Notes under the pieces: model-generated
Told to the model about the DNA's origin: nothing
Seen by the model: only the letters and a program-made list of their open reading frames with translations
Database searches by the model: none
Part shown: piece after piece, positions 15,369 to 22,910 of the stretch
Numbering within the stretch: the stretch's first letter is position 1
Layout of the letters: each line of letters opens with the position of its first letter
Assembly: GCA_900759335.1 (NCBI GenBank)
Contig: CAAEUX010000082.1
Coordinates: 1-32,196 of the forward strand
DNA: 32,196 nt
DNA from: an uncultured Collinsella sp.
Lineage (GTDB): Bacteria; Actinomycetota; Coriobacteriia; Coriobacteriales; Coriobacteriaceae
Direction of reading: 5' to 3'
Translations under genes and position numbers: made by a program

Positions 15369-15574
15369 CCGCGGGCGGGCTGCCCGCAGCCTAAAACCAA
15401 GAGATGTTAGGCGCCCGTTCCCCGGCAAAGGTCGGGGCGCCCGGCGCCGGTTTTCACGGAGTCGCACCGGCGAGCGACGACGTAACCCGGTGCGCGGAGA
15501 CAAAACGCACGAAGGATACGGAAGAGAGGTCGGGGTGGGCGGTGGTTACCGGAGCTATCGCTCGCACCCACCCC
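15369..15574 (-). promoter_or_regulatory. Hairpin-rich leader between APC transporter 2 and agmatine deiminase copy 2
   Basis: Several hairpins occupy this intergenic stretch: GGGGTGGG/CCCACCCC (15532-15539 with 15567-15574); CGCACCGG/CCGGTGCG (15463-15470 with 15487-15494); CGCCGGT/ACCGGCG (15445-15451 with 15466-15472), which shares bases with the previous pair so only one can form; GCCTAA/TTAGGC (15389-15394 with 15407-15412); and a GCGGGC/GCCCGC hairpin. Mutually exclusive stems suggest a switch, but high GC makes chance pairing common. Confidence 0.35.
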
Positions 15575-15623
15575 GGGGAATGGTTGAGTGACGAGGAGGG
15601 TCGGGGCCCCGAACCCGGGCGCC

Positions 15624-17063
15624 CTAGTTCTCCTCGGCCTCGGCGGCCTCCTCGGCGAGACGCTGGGCGGCCAGCTCAGGGGTGAGGCCCTTGTACTCGG
15701 TCTCGCGGCCCCTAGCGCTGACGACGCGGACGACCTCGCCGATGAGCACGAGCACGATGAAGATGACGATCATCGGGACCTTGTCGCCGATTTCGGCGGC
15801 GGAGAACGGGACCAGCGTCGCGACGATGGCCAGGATCAGCTCGATGCAGGGGATGGCCAGCATGACCTTCATCATCGCGCCCTTGAACGGGAACGTGAAG
15901 ATGCGCTCGCGGTTCGGGTCGTTCTTGCGAAGGTTGAGGAACGCCGGGAACATCGGGATGTAGGTGAGCAGCAGGAAGACGACGGAGGTGCCGAAGAGCA
16001 TCCAGAAGACGCCGTTGGAGATGGCGTCGATGGGAACGAGCTGCAGGCACAGCACCAGGGAGGCGACGACGGCGTTGACCAGGTTGGCGCCGTTGGGCAT
16101 GTCGTCATCCGAGATCATCGAGGCGAAGACCTTGGGCATGTTGCCGTGCTCGGCGGCGTAGCGGGCGACGGAGTTGACGCCGAAGGACCAGGCGGCCATG
16201 TTGGCGAACAGGGTGATCAGGAAGGCGATGCAGATGACCTTGAAGAGCATGGAGTCGCCCACCATGGTCTGGACCGCGACGATCATGCCGTAGTCGGGGT
16301 CGATGGAGTCGGCCGGCACAGCGGCGCCGATGCCGAAGCCGGCGAACAGGTAGATGACGGCAATAGCCACGCCACCGACAATGATAGCCTTGGGAATATC
16401 GCGAGCGGGATCGGCCATGTCGTCGGTCATGGTGCAGATGACCTCGAAGCCCATGAAGTTGAAGATGATGATGGACAGGTAGCCGAGAGCGTTGGTGTTG
16501 GTGAGCTCGGGCAGGAAGGTGGCGGCGGACATATCGTTCGCAAAACCGTTCTCCATGGCAAACCAGATGCCCAGAGCACCGACGATAACGGCTACGGCGA
16601 CCTTGATCAGGGCGCCGCCGTTGAGGACCCACTCGGAGTCGGCCGCCTTGGAGCGACCCATGAGGTAGACGATCCACACGAAGGCAAGCTCGATAACCAT
16701 CTTGGCGACCAGGTTGAACTCGACGCCGAAGACCATGCCCAGGATGTCGGGGAACATGGTTGCCAGCGAGGCGATCCACAGCGGGTAGTTAATCCAGTAG
16801 TAGTACGAGATGCGGGCGCCCCACTTGTCGCCCAGGCCATCGCGTACCCAGTCGTAAATGCCGCCCTCGCCGTCATAGGTGGTGCCGAGCTCGGCGACGA
16901 CCATGCCGTAAGGGATCAGGAAGGTCAGGATCAGGAAGATCCACCAGAAGAACTGCTGGTTGCCGATGGCAGCAGCAGGTGCGGCGGCCTCGCAAACGAA
17001 GACGACGCAGATGATGGTCGAAATGACCGTAAAGAAGGAAAGCTTTTTCTTTCCGTCGCTCAT
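15624..17063 (-). CDS. APC-superfamily transporter 2, probable agmatine/putrescine antiporter
   Basis: A 479-residue membrane protein with about twelve helices, a close paralogue of APC transporter 1. Shared segments include EAAAPAAAIGNQQFFWWIFL, IPYGMVVAELGTTYDGEGG, FNFMGFEVICTMTDDMADPA and RDIPKAIIVGG. The C-terminal tail is Glu/Ala rich. ATG at 17063 has AAGGAG 7 nt upstream. It sits between putrescine carbamoyltransferase and agmatine deiminase copy 2 on the same strand, the usual place of the agmatine-putrescine exchanger in bacterial agmatine deiminase operons (AguD), so this is the stronger candidate of the two paralogues. Its 3' half has more uniformly G/C-ending codons than its 5' half. 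Confidence 0.88.
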   Translation of the reverse strand: MSDGKKKLSFFTVISTIICVVFVCEAAAPAAAIGNQQFFWWIFLILTFLIPYGMVVAELGTTYDGEGGIYDWVRDGLGDKWGARISYYYWINYPLWIASLATMFPDILGMVFGVEFNLVAKMVIELAFVWIVYLMGRSKAADSEWVLNGGALIKVAVAVIVGALGIWFAMENGFANDMSAATFLPELTNTNALGYLSIIIFNFMGFEVICTMTDDMADPARDIPKAIIVGGVAIAVIYLFAGFGIGAAVPADSIDPDYGMIVAVQTMVGDSMLFKVICIAFLITLFANMAAWSFGVNSVARYAAEHGNMPKVFASMISDDDMPNGANLVNAVVASLVLCLQLVPIDAISNGVFWMLFGTSVVFLLLTYIPMFPAFLNLRKNDPNRERIFTFPFKGAMMKVMLAIPCIELILAIVATLVPFSAAEIGDKVPMIVIFIVLVLIGEVVRVVSARGRETEYKGLTPELAAQRLAEEAAEAEEN

Positions 17064-17094
17064 GATGAGCTCCTTCGCTCAGTCTTGGACAGAT

Positions 17095-17170
17095 CCGAGG
17101 CCCTAAGGCATTAAGGCAATTGCTTGGGCCTCGGTGAGCGGGCGGCAGGAGACGAGCATCCACCGCCCGC
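17095..17170 (-). other. Paired hairpins between ptcA and APC transporter 2
   Basis: Two perfect 8-bp stems lie in the 133-nt gap: CCGAGGCC/GGCCTCGG (17095-17102 with 17127-17134) and GCGGGCGG/CCGCCCGC (17138-17145 with 17163-17170). Neither has a T-run. Such intercistronic stems can set relative expression by mRNA processing or stability; that role is inference. Confidence 0.45.
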
Positions 17171-17196
17171 AAACGTGCTTTTAGAAGCCTTGAGGC

Positions 17197-18270
17197 TTAG
17201 AGCTGCTCGAGAGCCTCGAGAGCGGCGTGGAGCTCAGCCTTGGCGGAGTACTCGACACCCTCGTCGTTGAGCGGAGTGCGCTTGCCCAGGGCGGCAAGGA
17301 GAGCACGGATGGAGTGCTTGCGGTTCTCGGCCTCGACCCAGCACAGGGAGCGCTCGGGATCGTCCATGACCTCGTCGACGACTTCCTCGTTGCGGGTGGC
17401 CGGCAGGCAGTGCATGAACTTGGAGTTGGGGCCGGCGAAGTTCATCATGTCCATGGTGACCTGATACTTGGGATAGAACACGTCCATGTAGTTCTCGCCC
17501 GAGACCTCCTCGTCATACAGGCCATACCACACGTCGGTGTAGATGAAGTCGGCGCCCTTGATGCACTCGATGTCGTCGGAGATGACAACCGAGCCGCCGG
17601 AGACCTTGCAGTTCTCCTCGGCGATGGCCATCATCTGCTTACCGAACTCGGCGCGCTCCTCGACGGTGCCAACGTGCAGGCCGCCGTCGGGGATCTGGTG
17701 GCCCTTAGGTCCAAACTGGACAAACTTCATGCCGACCTTGGAGGCGATGAACATGAGGGAGACGCAGACCTGGGTGGCGTCGCCGATGAAGGCCAGGGTG
17801 CAGTCCTCGATCTTCTTGCCCTCGGGGAGGTTCTCGAGCATGGTCATGAGGTCGCCCATCTCCTGCGTGGGATGGTTGAACTCGGACATGCCGTTGATGA
17901 CGGGCACAGCAGAGCCCTCGGCGAGGCCGACGACGTCCTTGTGATGGTCAACGCGAGCCATCATGATGTCGAGCAGCGAGCCCATAACGCGAGCGGTGTC
18001 GCCCAGGGACTCGTGACCGCCGAGCTGGATGGTGCCAGGGCCATAGAACTGAGCATGGCCGCCGAGGTCGGTCATAGCGGTCTCGAAGGAAAGACGAGTG
18101 CGGGTGGAGACCTGCTGGAAGATCATGCCAAGGCTCTTGTTGCGGAGCAGGTGCGGATAATAACCGTCAACCTTGATGGCCTTCTTCATTGCCAGGCCAA
18201 GATCCTCGATAGCCAGGATCTGCTCTTTGGTGAAGTCGTTGGTGTCGATGAAATCCTTAGGCAGCGCCAT
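17197..18270 (-). CDS. ptcA: Putrescine carbamoyltransferase
   Basis: A 357-residue transcarbamylase that splits N-carbamoylputrescine with phosphate to putrescine and carbamoyl phosphate. It has the carbamoyl-phosphate motif STRTR at 55-59, SEFNHPTQEMGDLMTMLENL and FMHCLPATRNEEV. Putrescine specificity rather than ornithine is supported by DVWYGLYDEE, where ornithine enzymes have an SMG loop, by the FYPKYQV segment after it, and by the C-terminal AENRKHSIRALLAALG extension typical of putrescine carbamoyltransferases. ATG at 18270 has GGAAAGGA upstream; upstream in-frame codons lack one. It leads the minus-strand operon with APC transporter 2 and agmatine deiminase copy 2. A membrane LuxR regulator is divergent, 330 nt away. 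Carbamate kinase, usually the partner, is not in the window. Confidence 0.92.
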   Translation of the reverse strand: MALPKDFIDTNDFTKEQILAIEDLGLAMKKAIKVDGYYPHLLRNKSLGMIFQQVSTRTRLSFETAMTDLGGHAQFYGPGTIQLGGHESLGDTARVMGSLLDIMMARVDHHKDVVGLAEGSAVPVINGMSEFNHPTQEMGDLMTMLENLPEGKKIEDCTLAFIGDATQVCVSLMFIASKVGMKFVQFGPKGHQIPDGGLHVGTVEERAEFGKQMMAIAEENCKVSGGSVVISDDIECIKGADFIYTDVWYGLYDEEVSGENYMDVFYPKYQVTMDMMNFAGPNSKFMHCLPATRNEEVVDEVMDDPERSLCWVEAENRKHSIRALLAALGKRTPLNDEGVEYSAKAELHAALEALEQL

Positions 18271-18456
18271 GTCGATTTCCTTTCCGCCGGTCTTGCCGAC
18301 TATTACTATGAGGCGCTCGAACATCACGCCTCGTGTTGACAAGACCATCATTCACCCGTATGCAATTTTTACCTAGTTTATTCGGGATTAAAGACCGTTC
18401 ATGGAGTTACACCCTCTCTAATCCAATATAAACCCGCAGGTCAAGAGTTTACAGGG

Positions 18457-18470
18457 GGTTTACCGTCTGG
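18457..18470. promoter_or_regulatory. Candidate shared regulator site, copy 3
   Basis: GGTTTACCGTCTGG lies in the 330-nt divergent region 18271-18600 between ptcA and the third membrane LuxR gene, just upstream of a minus-strand TTGACC that could be the ptcA -35 box. It nearly matches copy 2 at 10769-10782. An imperfect AT-flanked palindrome around CCCGGG (18540-18559) lies closer to the regulator gene. Confidence 0.38.
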
Positions 18471-18600
18471 AACCGCGAACGGTATACGGCTATGCTGTAT
18501 CTTGGCGTCTAATCCGCAATGGAACGACCGGCTGAGACATATATACCCCGGGAGATATAGCGGACTCCATAAGAGATCAAATGAGACAGGACGGTGACAG

Positions 18601-19566
18601 ATGGACACGCTCATGTTCTTCTATACCCAAGCGATACTCGTAATCTGTATTGTGACGGCAGTGCTTTCGCTTGCCGCCTATGCCTCGTCCCGTCGACGCT
18701 TCTTTATCTATGGCAGTGGCGTTTTTATTTGCTACGCCATCGAGATGACCGAGATCTTCCTTTTTGAATACACGTTGCAAAACGAGAGTTTTCCGGCCAG
18801 CGACTATTACTCAATTACCATGCCTGTGTTGCGGACCCTTGTGGCGACTGCTTCACAGGCTTGTATTTGGCTGATTGCCATGGACTTGCTCGATAAGCAT
18901 TCTAAGAAGCTGTTCGCCATCCCTGTCCTAACGTTTTTGCTGTGCGAGTCGCTGACTATCGTCGCAGTCCCCTCCGGCCCCATGCGTCAGTGGATCTACT
19001 ACACGATGCGTCAGGTATTCCTTGTCTTTGTGGGATCGTATATCTTCTGGACGGCTCATAAGAGTACAGAGATTGAGCTGAAGGCACGCGTTAACAACCA
19101 GCGAAAGCACCTGATTATCGGCACTATTCTGGTCGGTTGCATCGTTGCCGAGGATTTCTACAACATCCTTGTCATCCCCATGAGTCTGGCACCCTCTTGG
19201 CTGCAGCTGTATCTATCCGAGCGCAACTTCAGCGAGAACGTCTTTGCGTGCTACTTTGCGATTCTGCTGATCATCTACGCCTACCACGTGCTTTCAATCC
19301 GCATGCAGGAGGCGCCCGAGGAAAAGAACGTCAGCGATCTTGATCGGCACACAGAAGAGCAGATGCCCTTCTATCGCAATGCCTATAGGCTCTCCAACCG
19401 CGAGGCCGAGGTTTTGCGTCTGGTTGTGTTGGGCAAGTCGAACCAAGAGATTGCTGACGAGCTATTCCTTGCTGTGGGCACCGTCAAGACCCACATCCAC
19501 AACATCCTGGTCAAAACCGAGCAGCAAAACCGTACCACGCTCATCCTCCACTTTTGGAAAGGATGA
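18601..19566 (+). CDS. Membrane-anchored LuxR-type transcriptional regulator (paralogue 3)
   Basis: A 321-residue paralogue of the regulators at 2075-3037 and 10867-11859, with about seven hydrophobic helices and a C-terminal LuxR helix-turn-helix (SNREAEVLRLVVLGKSNQEI, then ADELFLAVGTVKTHIH). Family signatures are FLFEY, IVAEDFYNIL and ERNFSEN. The start at 18601 has a modest AGGACGGTG site upstream. Unlike its two paralogues it is divergent from its presumed target, the ptcA-APC-aguA operon. It may therefore sense agmatine, putrescine or a related signal at the membrane; this is inferred from position only. Confidence 0.82.
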   Translation: MDTLMFFYTQAILVICIVTAVLSLAAYASSRRRFFIYGSGVFICYAIEMTEIFLFEYTLQNESFPASDYYSITMPVLRTLVATASQACIWLIAMDLLDKHSKKLFAIPVLTFLLCESLTIVAVPSGPMRQWIYYTMRQVFLVFVGSYIFWTAHKSTEIELKARVNNQRKHLIIGTILVGCIVAEDFYNILVIPMSLAPSWLQLYLSERNFSENVFACYFAILLIIYAYHVLSIRMQEAPEEKNVSDLDRHTEEQMPFYRNAYRLSNREAEVLRLVVLGKSNQEIADELFLAVGTVKTHIHNILVKTEQQNRTTLILHFWKG

Positions 19567-19567
19567 A

Positions 19568-19594
19568 GTTACGCGGTTTACCAAACCGCGTAAC
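19568..19594 (+). terminator. Hairpin after the third membrane LuxR gene
   Basis: A perfect 12-bp stem, GTTACGCGGTTT (19568-19579) with AAACCGCGTAAC (19583-19594), has a 3-nt loop and starts 2 nt after the stop codon. It has no T-run, so termination may be weak or the hairpin may only protect the 3' end. Confidence 0.55.
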
Positions 19595-19607
19595 GGCTCG
19601 ACGCTGC

Positions 19608-19705
19608 AAACGCCCCTAAGCGGCAACCTGACGTTCAATCGTCGGTCGCGTACCGAAGTACGCTTCCCTCCTCTTTCACGTCACCTTGCTCGCTTAGGGG
19701 CGTTT
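19608..19705. other. 98-nt structured element with a long imperfect stem and an inner tetraloop hairpin
   Basis: AAACGCCCCTAAGCG (19608-19622) pairs perfectly with 19691-19705. Pairing continues inwards as GCAACCTGACGT against GCAAGGTGACGT (reverse complement), with one bulge and two mismatches, giving about 27 paired positions. The centre holds GCGTAC/GTACGC (19648-19653 with 19658-19663); on the minus strand its loop is TTCG closed by C-G, the very stable tetraloop class. The element lies between the convergent LuxR and ABC permease genes and could be a terminator, a small RNA or a mobile palindromic repeat. Confidence 0.6.
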
Positions 19706-19749
19706 TCGCTGACTTATGCTCAACCTGCGATAATTCCGAGCTGAACGAG

Positions 19750-21987
19750 TTACTCGCTGTAGCGGGTGGCTATGGCGGCTCGCACCATGCCGGTGCTCAT
19801 GAGGTAGGTCACCAGGAAGTAGCCGCCATAAGCTGCCAGGAAGATTGCGCAGGTGAGGCCCACGGTGCCGCCGATGCTCATATTTCCGAATATGCTCACC
19901 AGCTCGATGATCACCTTAAGTGCCACAAAGGAGTGCGCCAGGCCCACTGCCAGCGGGAACAGGAAGAATACCGCCTGCTGCGCCATCACCGAATGGCGAA
20001 TCTGGCGATCGTCGCAGCCGATCTGTGCCAGCACACGATAGCTGCGGCTGCCGTCGGCCACATTGGAGAGCTGCTGGATCGACAGTATCGCCGCGCATGC
20101 AACGACCAATACAAAGCCGATGTAGATGGCTAGGTAGCTAATAAGACCGTTCATTTGCGCTGTTTGCGTGTACATCTCGGAGCGTGTGATGAAGATTCCC
20201 CACGACCCCGGCTCCTTGCCGTCAACGAGCAGATTGTCGAGCACAGTGTATTTAATACTCTCGTCTGCCTCGGTCGTATCCATCCCCTGTTTGTAGTTAA
20301 CGAGCAGACTACTGGAATACAGCTGCAGATTAAGTTGGGACAACAGCTCGTCGGCAACGACGACGGTACCCCCATTACTGCCCATCGCCGAGTTGGCGAT
20401 GGCCGCCGTATCTTCGTCCGACTTATCGGTTGCGGGCTTGAGCGTATGACCGCCCAAGGTAAGGGTATGGCCGCCAGCCATATACTTGGTGTACAGGTCG
20501 ACCAGCTCGCCGCCCATATCACACGTGAGCAGATACTGGTCGTGACCGATGTGCACCGGCTCCTTGCCCATCATCTGGCGCAGTTTGTTGTACTGACTTG
20601 CCGGCGTCACAGACAGGCCTGTCATGTCGGCATTGCTACCCCCGAACGCCTTGGGAAGCTTTTCGCCCATGGTCTTGCACATCTCACTTGGGGTCACCGA
20701 AGGATTCGAGCCGCCAACCGGGTAACTCAGATACGAATCGATCTGTACATGCTCACCGGCAACATCGGCGATATTGACCTTCTTGCCGGTCTCGTCGTTG
20801 TTGTCCGCCGACTTGCCCTTAATACCGTCTGCAACGTTATCGTGATCGATACGATCGCCGTGCCATGCGGAGTACAAATCGACCGTACTATCGGCCAGCA
20901 CCATTCGATCGGCCTCAGACGGATTGACATACTCTTTGTAGAAGTCGAGCGTATCGGGCGTGTAATAGACATACGTCTGCGACATGTCGGCCGGATTATA
21001 GCGCTCCAGATTCTCGTTCATCACATTGGCAATCGACATACCGCACGTCACCGAGGTGATGGCCAAAAACAGGAGCATCGCGATAACGCCCATCGAAAAG
21101 CACACCGTGTTGACCTTGGCCGCAAGCTGGCGCACGGTAAACATGTTGAGGCCGCGCCAATACACGCCGCGCAGGCTCTGCAGCAGCTTGATGAGCATGC
21201 CCGAGAGTCCCCAGAACAGGGCAAAGGTGCCCACGGTAACCATAGCGGTCGTAATACCAAACTGGTTCATGGCCTCTTGCAGCTTGCTGTCCGTCGCGGT
21301 TAGCGGAAACCCATCACGTAGCAGACGGTAATAGGCCACGCCCACAAGCACCACGCCCACGGCAAAGATGGCAATCGCGATCCAGGGGTTGCGTGTCTTG
21401 ATGCTCTCGTTGCGACGCTCGGCACCCATAAGCTCGATGAGTTTGGTACGACGCACGGCGCGAAGGTTCAGCAGTAGCGTGAGCACAAACATTACGAGCA
21501 TGCAAGCAAGGGTCAGGTTGAACGCATGCACCGAGAAAAAGAAGTGGAAATTGGCGATCTGTGTCTTAAAGAACGAGGCCGTAAAGAACGTCATGAGCTG
21601 GGAGAGTCCCACACCCAGCACAATGCCGGCGACAAAGGCCACGACCGAAACGATCACCGTCTCGAGCGCCATAATCGTGGCGACGCGCCCGCGCCCCATG
21701 CCGAGCACCTGGTACAGGCCAAACTCCTTCTTGCGGCGTTTCATGATGAAGTTGTTGGCATACACCATCAAAAAGGCCATGACACCGGCCAAAAAGTACG
21801 TGAGGTCGCCGAGCATGCTGCCCATTACCTGCGCCAAGCCCTCTTCATCGATTCCGGCGATGTCGACCTGCATCGAGATGGTGTTAAAAGCATAGAAGAC
21901 CGTGACGCCCAGGGTGAGCGTCAAAAGGTAGACGAGGTAATCGCGGCCGGCGCGGCGGACGTTGCCCCAAGCGAGTTTACAGAGCAT
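19750..21987 (-). CDS. BceB-type ABC transporter permease (FtsX family)
   Basis: A 745-residue permease with the layout of BceB/YtsD-type proteins: one N-terminal helix (LAWGNVRRAGRDYLVYLLTL), an FtsX block of three helices at about 50-180 (FIMKRRKKEFGLYQVLGMGR between them), further helices to about 320, a large extracellular domain at about 320-610, and C-terminal helices. Such transporters confer resistance to cell-wall-targeting peptide antibiotics by freeing their lipid targets. ATG at 21987 overlaps the end of the ATPase gene by 11 nt and has GAGGG upstream; an in-frame GTG four codons earlier is possible. The sensor kinase and response regulator that often accompany BceAB are not adjacent. 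Confidence 0.85.
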   Translation of the reverse strand: MLCKLAWGNVRRAGRDYLVYLLTLTLGVTVFYAFNTISMQVDIAGIDEEGLAQVMGSMLGDLTYFLAGVMAFLMVYANNFIMKRRKKEFGLYQVLGMGRGRVATIMALETVIVSVVAFVAGIVLGVGLSQLMTFFTASFFKTQIANFHFFFSVHAFNLTLACMLVMFVLTLLLNLRAVRRTKLIELMGAERRNESIKTRNPWIAIAIFAVGVVLVGVAYYRLLRDGFPLTATDSKLQEAMNQFGITTAMVTVGTFALFWGLSGMLIKLLQSLRGVYWRGLNMFTVRQLAAKVNTVCFSMGVIAMLLFLAITSVTCGMSIANVMNENLERYNPADMSQTYVYYTPDTLDFYKEYVNPSEADRMVLADSTVDLYSAWHGDRIDHDNVADGIKGKSADNNDETGKKVNIADVAGEHVQIDSYLSYPVGGSNPSVTPSEMCKTMGEKLPKAFGGSNADMTGLSVTPASQYNKLRQMMGKEPVHIGHDQYLLTCDMGGELVDLYTKYMAGGHTLTLGGHTLKPATDKSDEDTAAIANSAMGSNGGTVVVADELLSQLNLQLYSSSLLVNYKQGMDTTEADESIKYTVLDNLLVDGKEPGSWGIFITRSEMYTQTAQMNGLISYLAIYIGFVLVVACAAILSIQQLSNVADGSRSYRVLAQIGCDDRQIRHSVMAQQAVFFLFPLAVGLAHSFVALKVIIELVSIFGNMSIGGTVGLTCAIFLAAYGGYFLVTYLMSTGMVRAAIATRYSE

Positions 21988-22762
21988 CGGAGCCCTCACC
22001 GCCCATCATGGCAACGACCTCCATAATGCGGTCGAAGAACTCTCGGCGGTCGGTGTCGCCGCGGCGCAGCTCGGTGAAGATCTTGCCGTCGCGAATGAAC
22101 AGCACGCGGCTCGTGTAGCTGGCGGCAAAGCTGTCGTGCGTGACCATGAGCACGGTGGCGCGTAGGCGGCGGTTAAGGGCCTCCAGGCTCTCGAGCAGCA
22201 GGCGAGCGCTCTTGGAATCGAGGGCGCCGGTGGGCTCGTCGGCCATGATCATGGTGGGGTCGGTGACGAGCGCGCGAGCCGCGGCAACGCGCTGCTGCTG
22301 ACCGCCGGACATCTGGTAGGGATACTTGTCGAGCACCTGACTGATAGACAGGCGCGCTGCCACATCCTGCACACGGGTCGAGATCTCTGCCGAGTTTGTG
22401 CGGGCAATGGTGAGCGGCAGGGCGATATTCTCGCGTGCCGTGAGCGTATCGAGCAGGTTGGAGTCCTGGAAGATAAAGCCGAGCTCCTCGCGGCGGAACT
22501 GCGAAAGCTTAGCCTGCTTCATGCGTGTTACGTCCTGCCCGTTGATGCGGATCGTGCCGCTCGTGGCGCTATCGATGGTCGACACGCAGTTGAGCAACGT
22601 CGACTTGCCCGAGCCCGAAGCGCCCATGATGCCAACGAATTCGCCGCGGTTGACGGTAAAGCTGACGTCGTTGAGCGCGCGGGTCACGTTGCCCAGCGCT
22701 CCATATACCTTTTCGAGATGCGCGACCTCCAGTACCGGGGTCGCCATGTGCGTGGTTTGCAT
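21977..22762 (-). CDS. BceA-type ABC transporter ATP-binding protein
   Basis: A 261-residue ATPase of the MacB/BceA group that powers the permease encoded by the overlapping next gene. Visible motifs are Walker A GASGSGKST at about 48-56, the Q-loop in GFIFQDSNLL, signature MSGGQQQRVAAARAL, Walker B TMIMADEPTGALD and the switch His in VLMVTHDSFAA. ATG at 22762 has AAAGGA 7 nt upstream, which lies directly against one arm of a 9-bp inverted repeat. The gene pair is divergent from the NUDIX-Vsr fusion gene. Confidence 0.93.
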   Translation of the reverse strand: MQTTHMATPVLEVAHLEKVYGALGNVTRALNDVSFTVNRGEFVGIMGASGSGKSTLLNCVSTIDSATSGTIRINGQDVTRMKQAKLSQFRREELGFIFQDSNLLDTLTARENIALPLTIARTNSAEISTRVQDVAARLSISQVLDKYPYQMSGGQQQRVAAARALVTDPTMIMADEPTGALDSKSARLLLESLEALNRRLRATVLMVTHDSFAASYTSRVLFIRDGKIFTELRRGDTDRREFFDRIMEVVAMMGGEGSDAL

Positions 22763-22772
22763 ACCGAGTCCT

Positions 22773-22810
22773 TTCTTGCGATTAGTCTACGGCATCTATA
22801 GTCGCAAGAA
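22773..22810 (-). promoter_or_regulatory. Inverted repeat before the ABC transporter ribosome binding site
   Basis: TTCTTGCGA (22773-22781) and TCGCAAGAA (22802-22810) are perfect 9-bp arms around 20 nt. The left arm touches the AAAGGA ribosome binding site of the minus-strand ATPase gene. It may be an operator or an mRNA hairpin that limits translation. Confidence 0.45.
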
Positions 22811-22910
22811 GACGAGTCGGCTACCATCGATATGGCTTACGCTTGCCTTACCGTTGTGTAAGGTACGGGTAGCTGCCCTGCCACGTGTTGATGTTGAGAG
22901 AGGACTCCTG

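Noticed and set aside
13971..15410. 479-codon plus-strand open frame opposite agmatine deiminase copy 2
   Set aside because: Val/Asp/Gly-rich antisense artefact; the opposite strand carries all agmatine deiminase motifs.
15369..15500. Cobalamin-type riboswitch before agmatine deiminase copy 2
   Set aside because: A GGTGCGA-TCCG-like stretch recalls the class, but the conserved B12 box and core are absent.
15588..17114. 508-codon plus-strand open frame opposite APC transporter 2
   Set aside because: The translation is dominated by Asp, Gly, His and Val in a low-complexity pattern typical of antisense frames; the minus strand encodes an obvious membrane transporter.
18336..18364. Plus-strand promoter for the third LuxR gene at TTGACA
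   Set aside because: TTGACA at 18336 is a perfect -35 box, but the sequence 17 nt on (TATGCA) is a poor -10, and it would give a leader of over 200 nt.
22398..22910. Upstream extension of the NUDIX-Vsr frame
   Set aside because: The open frame continues upstream but overlaps the divergent ABC ATPase gene, and the Nudix fold starts right after the TTG at 22911, which has a ribosome binding site.
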